From: Bidens hawaiensis
Lineage: Eukaryota; Streptophyta; Magnoliopsida; Asterales; Asteraceae
DNA: 64,000 nt
Assembly (NCBI GenBank): GCA_021521415.1
Contig: JAIQDT010003002.1
Location: 62,001-126,000 of the forward strand
Reading direction: 5' to 3'
Part shown: positions 11,958-24,808 of the stretch, piece after piece
How positions within the stretch are numbered: position 1 is the stretch's first letter
Layout: the number at the start of each line of letters is the position of its first letter
Position numbers and translations under genes: made by a program
Notes under the pieces: generated by a model
What the model was told of the DNA's origin: nothing
Databases searched by the model: none
The model's input: only the letters and a program-made list of their open reading frames with translations

Positions 11958-12509
11958 TAGAGGTGCACAAATCGGGTAATAGAAAAATCTGGGTTCAGGT
12001 ATGAAACCTGGTTAGGGTATAATCGGGTATTGCTCGGGTTCGAGTCCAGATATTGCCTCTAAAAACTATACCTTATGTATCGGGTTCGGGTCGGGTATAT
12101 AACCGGGTATTATAAAACCGTGTATTTGAAAACCCTATATCCAGGTATTGAAAAAACCATATTTTCAGGTTTTTTTTTCCGGATATAGATTGGAATTTTT
12201 AGGGGTTGCGCTTTTAGGGGTATTTTTCAGGTATTTTCCAGTTATTTTACAGGTAATTTCGGATATAGATCGGGTATCTGAAAAACCCGATTTCAGGTAT
12301 TGGAAAACCATGGTTCCGTGTATGGAACCGGTTCGGGTTTTTGGGTATTACCGGGTACAAATCGGGTTCGGTTCGGGTACGGGTCATGGTACTAAAATGC
12401 ATACCCTGATACCCTACCCGTACCCTACGGGTACGGGTTCGGGTATTAAAAATCTGGGTATAAAAAAATTCGGGTTTTTTTTCCGGGTTCGGGTTTTTGT
12501 GCACCTCTA
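11958..12509. mobile_element. hAT-type MITE, 552 bp, TSD ACTAGGGG
   Basis: The terminal inverted repeats are perfect over 14 bp: TAGAGGTGCACAAA at the left, TTTGTGCACCTCTA at the right. They are flanked by a perfect 8-bp duplication, ACTAGGGG, at 11950-11957 and 12510-12517. An 8-bp duplication and TAGxGGTG-type ends are hAT hallmarks. The inside is built of degenerate CGGGT(A/T)T and GGGTTCGGGT words on one half and their complements on the other, giving overall foldback potential. It has no coding capacity, so it is non-autonomous. Confidence 0.9.
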
Positions 12510-12872
12510 ACTAGGGGTGAGATCCAATACAAATAAAATTAACATACTAAACATAAAGATAACTAAAGTAATTACAGTTTTGAACTGGCGTAATTATGTT
12601 ATAAAAAATAATATAGTGTAACAATAATTACTCTAGTTCAAAAGTTATAGTGTAATTATAACTACTCTAGTTATTTGTACCATTTTTCATGATAAAAGAC
12701 ATTTGTATGGGTTAGGCTAAATGTACTCCCTCTGGTTGCTTGTCATACACCCCCCCTCTTGGAAAAACCAACTTTCATATTAATCCTTGAAATCATATAA
12801 TTACCAAATTAGCACAAAAGTAAGGATTTAATATTATTTTTTTTACAAGTTGCGTTTTCTTTTTATGATTTC
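12510..12872. other. AT-rich spacer
   Basis: Contains several TAATTA(C)-rich words around 12545-12665, similar in style to the palindromic cluster near 832-925. It also has a C-run around 12749. No gene seen. Confidence 0.45.
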
Positions 12873-13069
12873 GAGTTTAGGGTTTTGGGTTTCGGTTTTA
12901 GGGTTTAGGGTTCGGTTTCGGGTTTAGGGTTTAGGGTTTAGGGTTTCGGTTTTAGGGTTCGGTTTCGGGTTTTGGGTTTAGGGTTTCGGTTTTAGGGTTT
13001 AGGGTTCGGTTTCGGGTTTCGGGTTTAGGGTTTTGGGTTTAAGGTTTAGGGTTTTGGATTTAGGGTTTA
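12873..13069 (+). repeat. Degenerate interstitial telomere-like array
   Basis: About 200 bp made of TTTAGGG, TTTTGGG, TTTCGGG and TTTCGGT heptamers, including three consecutive perfect TTTAGGG units. TTTAGGG is the standard plant telomere repeat. The degeneracy suggests an old interstitial array, or a simple repeat that resembles one, rather than a chromosome end. Confidence 0.75.
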
Positions 13070-13979
13070 TTTTGTAAAAGATAAAGTGGTAAAATAAGGA
13101 TATTATTATATATACTATTAAAATTAAAAAAAGATATTATAAATATTTATAATATTAATGTTAAAAATATTAATATTAAAAAAATAAATTAATAATAATA
13201 CTTGATAGTTTTTAGTTTGATATATGTAGTGGAGGTTATCAAATAAAAGTAATGTTGTAGGGACTAATATGTATATAAATAATGTCAAGAGCTAATTGTA
13301 ATTTATAAAATAAGTTCAAGGGGGTATATTTAGTAAAAGTGGAGTAAGGAAGGGTAGTTTAGCAGCACCCCATTTGTATTTGATAAACCCATGTAACTAA
13401 ATGCAATAATAATTATATTTTTTTGTAAACCAATATCTCCGCGTTTACATCTTTTATTTTTTACGTTTACATCTTTTAATTAAAAGCTCTCTTAAATTAA
13501 ACGAATAGTAAATTATAATTTTAGTTTGTTTTCTTCTTTTTAAACTGCAACTTCATAAAAAATAAAGCCAAACCCTTCCTAACGAGAATCTAGCAAGGGC
13601 AATAAAAAAGCAAACGAAATTACAATGCTAAGTTACTGTGGTTTACCCCCTTTAACCAATTAGTCGAAAATACAAGTTTTTAACAAGTTAGAGTATAAGG
13701 ATAAAATCTATAACCATTTTGGACTCTAGTAATAACTCAAGACAATTCATTTTTTAGCTAAATAAGGTCATGTATATCTCATATGACGGTATTATTCCTT
13801 TTTTTATTTTTCTTCAATCAATCCAATATATTTTAAATTATAAATTCGATGTAAAAGTTAATGATGCGTACGTTTCAAAATATATAGGACCATATGGTAT
13901 CAATACGATATCTTAAAACAAATTTTGGCATCCACATTTTATTTAACATTATCAAATTTATATAAGGGTGTATGCTTTT
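13070..13979. other. AT-rich spacer, no gene recognised
   Basis: Extremely AT-rich intergenic DNA with ATATTAT and AATATTA runs. I see no coding sequence, tRNA or structured repeat in it. Confidence 0.55.
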
Positions 13980-14077
13980 AACTAGCTTTTGTTAGTAATC
14001 GCATCATGTGACTGCCATGTAGGCGGTAAGCTAATCCCTTTTTTCTTGCGTTGTGAGATTACTAACAAAAGCTAGTT
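13980..14077. repeat. 98-bp element with 21-bp perfect inverted repeats
   Basis: AACTAGCTTTTGTTAGTAATC at 13980-14000 is repeated in perfect inverse at 14057-14077, separated by 56 bp. The transcript would form a long hairpin, so it is either a very short MITE/foldback element or a small-RNA-producing hairpin. A clean target duplication is not visible. Confidence 0.8.
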
Positions 14078-14538
14078 ATCAAGCCATGTGTCATTGCTAC
14101 GTTAAATTTAAATATTTTTTTAAAGATAATAATATATATATATTAGTTTTGAACTTGCTTTTTAAAAAAGGTGCTTAAAAGGTTGTAATGTCTGTTTATT
14201 ATGTTGTAAATAGTGTTTGAGGACTTGCACTTGCTACTATTAATAATTTTAAATTAAACAACAACAAAATCAAATGCAACACAACTTAAAATATTAAAAA
14301 TTAAACAAACAAAATTAAACAAACTACCAACAAAATTACAATTATTATGCCCGTCCTCATCTTCACTTTGAACATTATTCCGATTCAAACACAAATGTTT
14401 TACCAAATTCGACCGAAGATTTATTTTCATTAAAATAGTGAGTTTTTCGTCACTGCTTAGTAGTGCAGTCGATGGTTGCACATCATCGTAGTTTGTCTTG
14501 GCAAATTCCTATGCCCAAGTCCTCAATTGTTATATTAT
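14078..14538. other. Spacer with a short minus-strand open frame
   Basis: AT-rich DNA to the left of element A. A minus-strand frame at 14481-14254 encodes about 75 residues with an acidic patch followed by a hydrophobic, low-complexity tail. I do not recognise it. The last five bases (14534-14538, ATTAT) are the left target duplication of element A. Confidence 0.4.
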
Positions 14539-15371
14539 TGTTAGGGCCCAAATTTTATAGTCGGATCTGTGGTCAGCTCAGGATCCTGGATCAGCTCAGG
14601 ATCCTAAATATGCTCGGGATCCCGAATATGTTCAGGATTCTCAGATAAGTTTAGTATCCTGAGTATTAATACTAATAAATAGATATCTCTCTCTTGGTGT
14701 TGATTTATAATTGCAGATATTAATTGTTGATTTACTCCATGCGAAATACACGGTTGGTGGTTACATAAAACGTGTGGAATGAGTTATAACCGCTAAGATT
14801 AAGGGCCAAGTAATGGTTAATGGTCAAATATTGACTATTATGGTGAAATCTCGCACTTATAGTTAATATTAGCACGTGTGGGACCACGTTTGGTAAGTAA
14901 CTCCCAAAAGAATCAGTCAAAGACGTGGGATGAACATTGATGAACGAGGATAGACACAAAAGAAGAGTGCCCCAACGGCTATATTGGAAGACTCTTACAG
15001 TTTCAGGATACTCGGAAAATTAGTCTAGGGTTTCCGGATTATTCGGGATTTCAGTTGTAACTTTTTCTTATTTAAACGAGTTGATAGATACGTTTAGAAC
15101 ACACACCTCACTGCTTTAGCTACTAGCAATCACTGTAACACTTAGCATTCGATTTTCTATCAGCTCCACCACTTGTAATCACCCTTTTTGTTATTAATAA
15201 AAGTGACGGTGATAGTTTCACCGTCCGGGGGTTTTTTGTGCCGGAGATTATCATAATCAAGGGCTTTTTCTCTCGTAATCACATCGTTGTGTTCAATCAT
15301 TTTATCATCAAGCACTCCACCTCACGCACTAATTTGATCAAAAGTTACGTTGTTAATTTTTGACCGAAACA
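14539..15371 (+). repeat. Element A 5' LTR (833 bp)
   Basis: It starts TGTTAGGGCCC and ends ACCGAAACA. The TATTTAAA box at about 15069-15076 and ATTAATAAAA at about 15193-15202 are plausible promoter and polyadenylation signals. Just downstream, ACGGTGA/TCACCGT (15206-15224) can form a hairpin that recurs in the other elements' LTRs. Confidence 0.9.
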
Positions 15372-15374
15372 ATT

Positions 15375-15392
15375 TGGCGCCCACCATGGGGC
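15375..15392 (+). other. Element A primer-binding site (tRNA-Lys type)
   Basis: TGGCGCCCACCATGGGGC lies three bases after the LTR. It matches the 3' end of plant tRNA-Lys (ending GGTGGGCGCCA) except for one base, and the perfect version is present in element C. It primes minus-strand DNA synthesis. Confidence 0.8.
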
Positions 15393-15452
15393 AATCGGTG
15401 CTTTGATCATTATTAACCATCAATCTTAACCCTACTTTCAAATATCCACAAC

Positions 15453-18022
15453 ATGTCTTCCTAACCAAAGACGATTTCTTCTTCTGCCGCAGCCCCAGAT
15501 TCCTCCGTGAAGCCTTCCATGCCTCCTCCTCCTGCTGGTGTTATTCCGAAGAAACCGGATAACACTCAGAAGAAAGCTGCTACTCCCGAGTTCTCAGGAG
15601 CGAGACCATCTCCCCAAGATCCCATTATAGTGTCCAACAACGACCTTCTGTCTATGTATAGACGATTACAGGAACAGATGGATCGCCAGAACAAGACCAA
15701 CCAGATGCTTGTGAAGGAACTGGAAGATTTCAGGAAGGCCAAACAACCGGTGGAAGAATTTACACCACTAATCCAAAGATCTCTGGATTTCACTCCTTCG
15801 GGATCTTCAGGATTGGTGCGTCAGGAGCCAGCCATGACGTACAATCCCGGGTCCTCATCTTTCCAACAGTCTGGATCCTCAGGATTGTTCCATCAGGCGT
15901 TATCCTCATGTCCTTATCAGCAGGCGTTATCCTCAGGATTGTCGCAGCACGGAGCACCCACATGATCATTCCAGCAGTTCGGATCCTCGGGACTGTCCCA
16001 CCAGACAGGATCCTCAGCTCCTTATCAGTAGGTGGTATCCTCAGGATTTCAGCAACAAGCAAGATTCTCAGGATTGCCTCCATCAGGGTTTGAAGGGTCC
16101 TCTGGGACGCACCAGGGAGACTTCATCCCGATGCAGGCTAACACCTCGGCCACTCCATTTGTCGATCCAGGAAATACTGTGTTTGGGAATGCAAGCTACA
16201 ACACCCAGATTGTTCCTCAGAATACTAACCAGGGTAACACTTTCAATACAATTCCCTTTAATGCTAATCAAGGATTTTTGAAAGATGCAGGTATAAGTTC
16301 AAGTTTAGCCCGAGAATTACAGAAGCTTAAGGACATGATATCAAATGTTGCTGGTGTAATCCGTCCCAAAGCTGAAGTCCCAACTGATAGTCACAGAGTA
16401 TCCCGATTCGTACCATCAATTGGTGACTTACAGATCCCAAAACGGTTTCAAAACCCAAATATGAAGTGTATGATGGTTCGACGGATCATGAGGAGCACGT
16501 TGCACAATATAGAGAGCGTATGGAAATCAACCCAATCCCTATGGAAATCAAGGAAGCATGTCTTTGCAAGGGCTTTGGGTCTACCTTGACTGGAGCTGCC
16601 ATGAAATGGCTACTGAGTATTCCTCCTAATACTATCACTTCCTTTTCTCATTTAATTAACTTGTTCAATAACCAGTTTTCTTGCAGTAGAACATTTGAGA
16701 AAATGACAGGTGATCTTTACAGGGTTACCTAGAATCCTGGGGAATCCTTGAGAGATTTTATTACCAGGTTCAGCAAGGAGTCACTGGAAATTCCAAATCT
16801 AAACCCGGCTTTGGCAGTGGAAGCTCTTAAGTTGGGATTAGAAAAAGGCTCCTCTTTCTATGATGATCTTGTTATGACTCCATGCAGATCATTAGATGAA
16901 GTAAGAAGCAGAGCTCTGAGGTTTATCAGGATAGAAGACGATAAGATAAACTCTAAAAAGATCGATATCCCGAAGTATGATCAGACGAACAGGAAGGCCG
17001 AATCCCCAGAAAAATCATATCGATCAATGCCTTACTATAAGCCTGATAACCCGAGGATCAATGCAGTAGATGATGAAGATGATGAAGAATATCCTAAGGT
17101 TTCTGAATATTGTTTTTCTGTTGATATTGGTGGATTAATGTGCGCTATGCAGGATTTAGGTGAAAAAGCCAGGTGGCCAAAGAAGATGGAAAAACAAGGA
17201 GCCTACAAAGACAAATTAAAGTGGTGTGCCTTCCACGAAGACTTCGGGCACTTGACCGATGATTGCAATGCACTCAGAAGGGAGATCAGTTATCTTCTCA
17301 GCAAGGGCCATTTGAAAGAGCTACTTGGCAGGAAAAAGGGAAGAGAACAAAATCCCGAAAAAATTCCTGAGAAGCCGACTCCCCCACCAACGGATGCAAA
17401 AACAATTCTGTTCATATCCGGAGGATTCGAAATCTGTGGAACCTCTTACTCTGCTGCAAAAAGAAATGCTGATCAAAGAAAGCTAGAAGTGGTTGACAAA
17501 CCGACAAAGACATCCATTTTCACTCAAGCAAAGACAACCTTTGATGAAAGCGATAGAATCCATATTCAAGATCCTCACCATGACAGTTTGGTAATAACGT
17601 TATATGTGGCTAACTATTATGTGTGCAGGATCCTTATAGATGGTGGAAGCTCTGTCAACATTGTTCAACTAGATGTGCTGAGAAAGATGAACATTCTTGA
17701 GGATGAGATTATCCCTAGTTCCTCGGTACTGGTTGGATTCAATGGAGAAACGAAGAATACTATGGGGGATATCAAGCTCCCAGTATATGTCGAAGGGGTA
17801 AATAAAATGCAAAAATTTTGTGTTATTGACCGTTTGTCTTGTTGCAATATTATATTAGGCAGGCCCTGGATACACGACATGGAAGCAGTCCCCTCCACTT
17901 ACCACCAGTGTGTGAAACTCCCAAGTCCGTGGAGAGTTATCAAAATCATCAGTGATCAACAAGATGCGAAGAATTGCTACACCTCCTCTATGAAATGCAC
18001 TGCCAAATACCAGCAGGCGTAG
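15453..18022 (+). pseudogene. Element A gag-protease, broken
   Basis: The presumed start ATG is at 15453. It is followed almost at once by a CAA-to-TAA-type stop at 15462-15464; further stops lie at 15963-15965 and 16729-16731, and a frameshift at about 16468. Domains: a Q/S/G-rich N-terminal repeat region (about 15800-16110), a retrotransposon gag core (EEHVAQYRERMEINPIP, CKGFGSTLTGAAMKWLL, FNNQFSCSR; about 16480-16930), a CX2HX4HX4C knuckle (CAFHEDFGHLTDDC, about 17227-17268), and an aspartic protease with ILIDGGSSVNIV (about 17632-17667). The frame ends at TAG 18020-18022, a stop conserved in four elements. Packaging and polyprotein cleavage are the family roles; this copy cannot make a full product. 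Confidence 0.85.
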
Positions 18023-18028
18023 CAATTA
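18020..18028 (+). promoter_or_regulatory. Element A conserved UAG with readthrough-like context
   Basis: TAG CAA TTA lies in frame between protease and RT, exactly the UAG-CAA-UUA context of the tobamovirus readthrough stop. The same frame continues into RT. Aligned copies are at 28768-28760, 38092-38100 and 50235-50243. Confidence 0.6.
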
Positions 18029-21000
18029 CAGAAGCCAGCACGAGACGTAATGGAGGCCAGGGAAAAAGAAATTAAAGAAGTACTTCCTTATCCTGAGGAT
18101 CCTGAAGTCAAAGTGCTGATGGGAACGAGCATTCCTGAGGATATTGAGTCAAAATTGCTTGATTTCCTCAAGTCAAGACTGTCAACATTTGCATGGAAAC
18201 ATGAAGATATGACGGGTATTTCCAAAAATATTATAACACATAAACTTGGAATTGATAATCCTTTCAGGCCAATCCATCAAAAGAGAAGAAAGTTTGCACC
18301 TGAGAGAAACATAATTATCCAAGAAGAAGTTGAAAGACTTCTGAAGGCAAATTTGATCAGGGAAGTTCAATATCCCCGATGGTTGGCAAATGTGGTGGTT
18401 GTGCAGAAAAAGAATGGAAAATGGAGAGTTTGTGAGATTTCACAGACTTAAATAAAGCCTGCCCTAAGGATCCATTCCCTCTACCACACATAGATTCAAT
18501 GGTAGACGCTACAGCTGGCCACGAAATGCTGATATTTATGGATGCATCCTCAGGATTTCAGCAAATCCAAATGGAGCCTTCAGATCAAGAAGATACAGCC
18601 TTCATGACTCCCACATGTATTTATTGTTATATTTCTATGCCCTTTGGACTTAGAAATGCAGGTGCAACCTATTAGAGGTTAGTCAACATGATGTTCAAAG
18701 AGCAACTGGGGGACACGATGGAAGTTTATATTGATGATATGGTGGTAAAGTCCAAGAAAGCTGAGGATCACCTCCAGGATCTCAAGACTGCATTCAATAT
18801 CCTCGACAAATATAACATGAAGCTGAATCCTGCAAAGTGCCATTTCGGAGTGAAGGCTGGCAAATTCTTGGGATACATGGTCACCAAAAGGGAGATAGAA
18901 GCGAGTCCGGAGCAGATACAAGCTATCATGAATCTGAAATCCCCAGCATCAGTCAAAGATGTTCAAAGGCTAACTGGCAGGATAGCGGCACTCAACAGAT
19001 TCATATCCAAATCCTCAGAAAAGTGCAAAGGATTTTATGATATCATGAGGAAAAATAAGAAGTTCTAGTGGACCAGTAAACATGAGGAAGCTTTAATTTC
19101 CTTAAAGGCTTATCTTTCTTCTGCTCCTCTACTAGTAAAACCCAAGGAAGGTGAACCTCTATCTCTATACCTAGCTGTATCAAATAATGTTGTGAGTGCA
19201 GTTTTAGCCAAGGATCTTGAAGGTCAACAGCATCCCATCTATTATGTAAGTAAAAGTCTATTGGATGCTGACAGGTATTCTTATCTTGAGAAATTAATTT
19301 TAGCACTTATTATGACATCTACTAAACTTAGACATTATTTTGAAATGCATCCTATTCTTGTTAAAACTAATTACCCTATTAAGTCTGTTTTGAGAAAACA
19401 AGAAATGTCAGGTAGGATGGCAAAATGGGCTGTAAAGCTGAGTGCATATGAACCTAGGACTGCCATCAAATCCCAGGCATTAGCAGACTTTGTGGCTGAT
19501 TTGACCAGTGAACTTAAAGAAGAAGCAGACTTGGAAGTCCAACAACTGAAAGAAACCAAAGATAAGTGGACTCTATACACTGATGGTGATTCAAATGTTA
19601 GAGGAATAGGTCTCGGGATCCTGCTGAAATCACCACAGGGGGACATTATACCTCAATCCATATTATGCGAATTCTAAGCCACAAACAATGAGGCAGAATA
19701 TGAAGCTTTGATAGCAGGATTACAACTAGCATTCGACATGAAAATCAGGTTTATCCAAGTACATGTTGATTCATTATTATTAACTAATCACTTTAATGGT
19801 TCATGTACTGTTAGAGGAGAAAAACTAATGAAATATTTAGAGCTAGTAAAAAAACTAGCAAAGTGTTTCGAAATGTTTGATATTTCACATGTACCTAGAA
19901 AAGAGAATGTTGAAGCAGATGCCCTAGCATACTTAGCTTCATCCTTCAGAATACCGGAAGGTGTCAAGATTTCCATCATACACATCCCGAGCCCAACAAT
20001 AGAAGAGCAAGGTGTCAATGAAATATCAGAAGATGATGAAGATATGAGAGTCAAGAATCCTGAGGATAATGAAAATTCTTGGATTATCCCGATCAAGAGA
20101 TATATTCAGGATGGACTTATCCCCAATGATGAAAACCCAAGAGCTTTTCGCACAAAGGTAATACCATATACTATAATGAATGATATATTATACATAAAAT
20201 CTCTTGCAGGACCATATCTTAGGTGCTTGGAGAAGGCAGAAGCTCAAGAAGTTCTTCAGGAAATCCACGAAGGAGACTGTGGGAATCACACTGGGGGCAG
20301 AGCACTATTCTCCAAAATCTTGAGAATAGGATACTTCTGGCCAACGATGAAGAGGGACACTATGAATTATTCTCAGAAATGTGATGCATGCCAGAGACAT
20401 AGCAACATTCTACACCAGTCGGCTGAACCATTGTATCTTATTATATCCCCTTGGCCTTTCATGAAGTGGAGTATGGATATTGTGGGAAAGTTACCAAGAG
20501 CTCCGGGAGAAAAAGTCTTTATGCTGGCTATGACAGATTATTTCTCGAAGTGGACTGAGGCTGAATCTTTCATTCAAGTCAGAGAGAAAGAAGTTATCTC
20601 ATTCATCAAACGCAATATCCTGACAAGATTTGGAATCCCAGCAGAGATAGTGTGTGACAATGGCTCGCAGTTCATTGGCAAGAGAACCACCAACTTCTGT
20701 GCCAGTTGGGGAATTAAAATGATCACTTCAACACCTGTCCATCCTCAGGCTAACGGACAGGCCGAATCAAGCAACAAAATCATTATCAATAACCTGAAGA
20801 AAAAGTTGGGGTCTAAGAAAGGAAATTGGGCCGAGGAACTACCCTTTGTTCTTTGGGCAGATAGGAACACGTCAAATAATGCTACGAGTCAGACTCCTTT
20901 CTCATTGGTATTTGGAGCCGAAGCAGTTATCCCAACAGAGATGGTTATCCCTACAGCTAGAGTCAGTTACCAAAATCCCGAAGATAATACTCAGAGTCTA

Positions 21001-21269
21001 CTTGAAGATCTAGATGCAGTAGAAGAACTCAGGGATTTAGCAAAAATCAGAATGGCCTCTTATCAGCAGAAGATAACAAAGTCATACAACAAGAATATTA
21101 GGGTTCGTAGATTTCAAGAAGGGGATTTGGTTCTTCGAAAAGCCTTTCAGAATACTACAAATCCTGCAGATGGAAAGCTTGCACCAAAGTGGGAAGGTCC
21201 TTACTTGATAGATTCGGAAGCAGGAAAGGGGGCATAAAGACTGTCCATTTTGGATGGTGACTTGCTACC

Positions 21270-22164
21270 TGTTTTGGACAAAAATCTGCTAAGGATCGAG
21301 TATCCAAATCTGTTAAGTGAGGTAAGGTGCTAACTTGATAATGACAAGTGTGTAATCGTAATATTGGTGAACACAAAGGTTTGATCACGAGGGAAAAAAC
21401 CCTTAACCAAGATAGTCTTACTTCGGTCAAACTTATCAAGGTAATATTTGGTCGAATCTCTTCAATCAAGGATTAAGTAATCGTTGGTTGAATCTTTTCG
21501 GTCAAGGATCAACAAGGTAGCCTTTGTTCGATGAGTATGTGATTATCGTGATCTCCGGCACAAAAGACCCCCGGACGGTGAAAACTATCACCATCGTTTA
21601 TATTAGATAAAAAGGGTGTTACAATCGTCGTGGAGTAAATGATCGAGATTACAAAGTAAGCTAGTGAATAGAGAGAATGCTTGTTTCTGCTCTAGTGTGT
21701 GTGTTTATACATGTGTTTTTCCTACTCGATCATAACTCAATTTAATAAGAAAATATCTATAACAAAATCTCCTAACAAACCAGAAGTCTTCCACTAGCCT
21801 CTCCATGACTTTTACCACGTGCCAAAAGCCGTTCAGTAGCGAGATAAGCAGAAGAACGAGTCTTGGAGCCATTGTTGATATTTAAACATCAATCTTCTTA
21901 TGAATTCGTCCATTAATAGCTACATTGAATTAGGATCCTGGATTCATACTCCAGCTAGAGAATACTCCGTGAGAATAATTGATGCATGTACATCCTAAAG
22001 TTGCTACACCTGTCTAACACATCACCATACTAAACGCAATCATTAGTAAACAAATAGTACCAAGAATCGTCGATCCTTTATACCCTGATACATATTTCAA
22101 GGATAATCTATCCATAAGATAGTTAAGGATCAAGGATCCTCAGCACAAATTTCATGCCCTAACA
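21270..22164 (-). repeat. Element B 3' LTR (895 bp)
   Basis: On the plus strand it runs from TGTTTTGGAC to CCCTAACA. On the element strand it starts TGTTAGGGCATG. The adjacent polypurine tract, ATTTTGGGGGCAAT on the minus strand at about 22165-22178, identifies it as the 3' LTR. Confidence 0.92.
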
Positions 22165-22382
22165 ATTGCCCCCAAAATGGCGGGTGATTGTGCAAAACAG
22201 CTGTCATTTTGAATTTCAAACTCCTGCAAAAAAGGAAGGTGATTAGACGTGTGTCAGGCGATTAATATCTACAAACCATTATTATACGCCGCCTAGATAT
22301 GAGATTATCATAACTCTTTTATAACCACATATCCAGCCGTCTCTCAGGTATCCTTCTTTCTTTTTGTTCATTTTCTTTCAAT

Positions 22383-23974
22383 ATGTTGACTGTTTCTGTA
22401 TTCTCTTCCTCTTCTTCTTTCAATAATATCGACCCCGATGATCTCTACTCACAAGGTATCCTCCAAGCCCCCTCTTCTGAGGTCTGTAAGTTCACAGACC
22501 CAGAGATCGATGAAATCCGACCACACTTTCCAGCCGATACAGTTTTCCGACCCTTCGATTCTACAGCCCGTAGCGACAGTATCTCGAAAAACTGGGTTTG
22601 CTTTCCAGCCCAACCATTTCTCATAGGTTATAAGTACCCTTTTCCCGATTTCACCCAAAGGTTTTTCACCCTAATGGGAATTAGTTACATCCAGACCATG
22701 CCGATGCTGTGGAGAGTCCTTCACACCATAGAAAGAATAATCGTAGAGAAGGGTGTCGAGTTTGGCTTGGCTGAGTTATCATACCTGTATAATCTATTTA
22801 CCCACGGTTCCAAACGCTTCGTCTTTAAATCGAAACCTCACCAAGTGATTCCCATTTTTAAAGTTACTCTAAATGGTACCCTTTGGAGGAACCAATTTTT
22901 CTTTTTAAAAAGGGATTCTATACCAGGCGGAATTGACCTTCCCAAAAAGTGGATACCAAAGGGTAGGATCTAGGATCCTTAGGTAACCAAGGAAAAATGT
23001 TTATTCTTCTGCTAACATCTTTCATTGCTTGTGTAGTTGAAAACTTTGATCTGTTATCAGACCTTCCTGGAGTTGAAGAGAGAGTCAAGAAGTTCTTATC
23101 ACTGGATCCTGCAACTAGAACCTTTCAAGCCAAGTTTGTAGAAGCTTTTCAAGAATCAAACTCAGAGTCAGTCATGTCAAGTAAGAATAACAGTTTTTAA
23201 TATTAAAAAGATAAATATTTGAAAACTTATCTGCGAGTTACTATTTGCAGGTGCTCAAAAGTCAGGAAAGTCTGCTTCCAAGTTCTCCCTTGAGGACATT
23301 GACTGCATGTTTGTCAAGAAAGAGACCCCAAAACCGACTCCACCGTCTGAACCTCGTCCAATCACTACTCGAGCCAAATCAGGATCCTAGAGGAAGAAAA
23401 GTTCAGATCCAGAGAACCCCTTCGACACTGAGAAACAGCTCCTCGAAATGCTCTCAACTGTAAGGATCCTTCATTCTTTTAATCTTTTTTGTCCCAATAT
23501 CCTTATTTGGTTTTCTCATTATAGGCTAGCAATTCTGCTCGAAGCTATTACGAGAAGGCCGTTGGAGAATATGAAGAGACCCTTGCTGCGATGAGATCCA
23601 TGGCCGCTGCCAAGGACAAGGCCTTCTCCAAGATGACCAAGGAGAAGAAACAGGCAGAGGATCATGCTTCCACACTTGCAGTCCAAATGCAGGATGAGAT
23701 CAATCGCGCTACCGAAGAGGCAAAGGTTTGGGCAGCTAAGTCGATCCTCCAAGCTAGAATCAAGCTGGTAACCGAGGCGAATGATCCGTCCTTTGACAAG
23801 TCTTCATGGGAAATCAAGAAGTGGAAGCAAGCCTTGATCGACTTGGGTAGTGGCGAGGATGAGTTCGAAGGAGGAATGGCTGATGCAGGTGAAGCAGGGA
23901 CTAGCGATGCAAAGGATCAGGATGAAGCCGAGGGAGGTAACGAGGCAACGGTGGAGGTTGAAGCAACTGCATGA
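22383..23974 (+). pseudogene. Element B antisense gene, 'transposase (putative), gypsy type'-like, 4 exons, one nonsense codon
   Basis: Exons 22383-22962, 23037-23180, 23251-23459 and 23525-23974 join in phase (1383 nt, 460 residues plus stop) with GT-AG sites. It lies on the strand opposite gag-pol. Exon 1 encodes the conserved plant domain (CKFTDPEIDE, VFRPFDS, WVCFPAQPFLIGYKYPFPDF, YIQTMPMLWRVL, WRNQFFFLKRDSIPGG), which I recognise as the family called 'transposase (putative), gypsy type'. No transposase activity has to follow from that name. Exon 4 encodes a charged coiled coil and an acidic tail. A TAG at 23388-23390 in exon 3 breaks this copy. A possible poly(A) signal AATAAA lies at about 24062. 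Because its introns can be removed only from an antisense transcript, it must have its own transcription. Function unknown. Confidence 0.82.
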
Positions 23975-24199
23975 ATGGGCGATGAAGGATACAGAAGACA
24001 AGGCCCGAGCCCGTTTTCTTTTGCTTTTATAATGTTTTTCTGAACAATTTGCTTTGGTCTGTAATAAACAATAGTAACTAGGGTAATAAGACAATCTGCG
24101 AGGGTGGCAAAGGTGGAGGGATCCTCTGTTTGTGGGGATGAAGCCTTTGTTGCCCCTGTTTTTAATTTTCCTGCACTTATGAACTATTAGTAACTCTCA

Positions 24200-24249
24200 C
24201 TTAACCCGGATGGATGGTCCATCTTTTGCATGGTGAAGTCCGGGTTAAG
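24200..24249. repeat. Conserved hairpin beyond element B antisense gene
   Basis: CTTAACCCGGA and TCCGGGTTAAG form an 11-bp perfect stem around an inner GATGGTCCATC palindrome. Equivalent hairpins lie at 42654-42704 (C) and 54637-54686 (D), each about 230-240 bp beyond the antisense gene's stop. Confidence 0.8.
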
Positions 24250-24808
24250 AATTTTGGATTAGTCCTTGCGGCTTATTTTAATTAATATATACATCTTTTG
24301 ACTTTTTACTTGTTATTTTACTCTTGAAAGTTTGTTAGATATAACTTTAACATTGTTGATAGTTTTGAAAAACAATTTTAAGTAAAAACATTTTAGGATA
24401 AAAGATCCTTATAAAAATCGTTTAGGAAAGAATATCCTTAAATAACAAATATTAGGATAAGATATCTTTAATAGTTGATAAAATTTATATAAGAGAATCC
24501 CTCAAAGGGCAAATTTTAGGATAAAGTATCCTTAAAATAGGTAAAATTTTTAGTAATAAAATAACTTTAAGAGAATAACCTTTTAAGTTGAAATATCCAA
24601 ATTTATTGCAACAGATATCATACATTGTTAATTAGCAGAGATCATACCAGACAGTCTAGATACACCTAAATTACCAGAAGTATTGAACTCTTAATGATCC
24701 TTAAAGGAATAGCTTTAGGATCCGGGATCTTTAGTTTCTTGATCTTTAGAAAGAACTTAGAAGATCTGCTGCAAATAATTAATATTAACTGGGATCAAAT
24801 CCATTACG

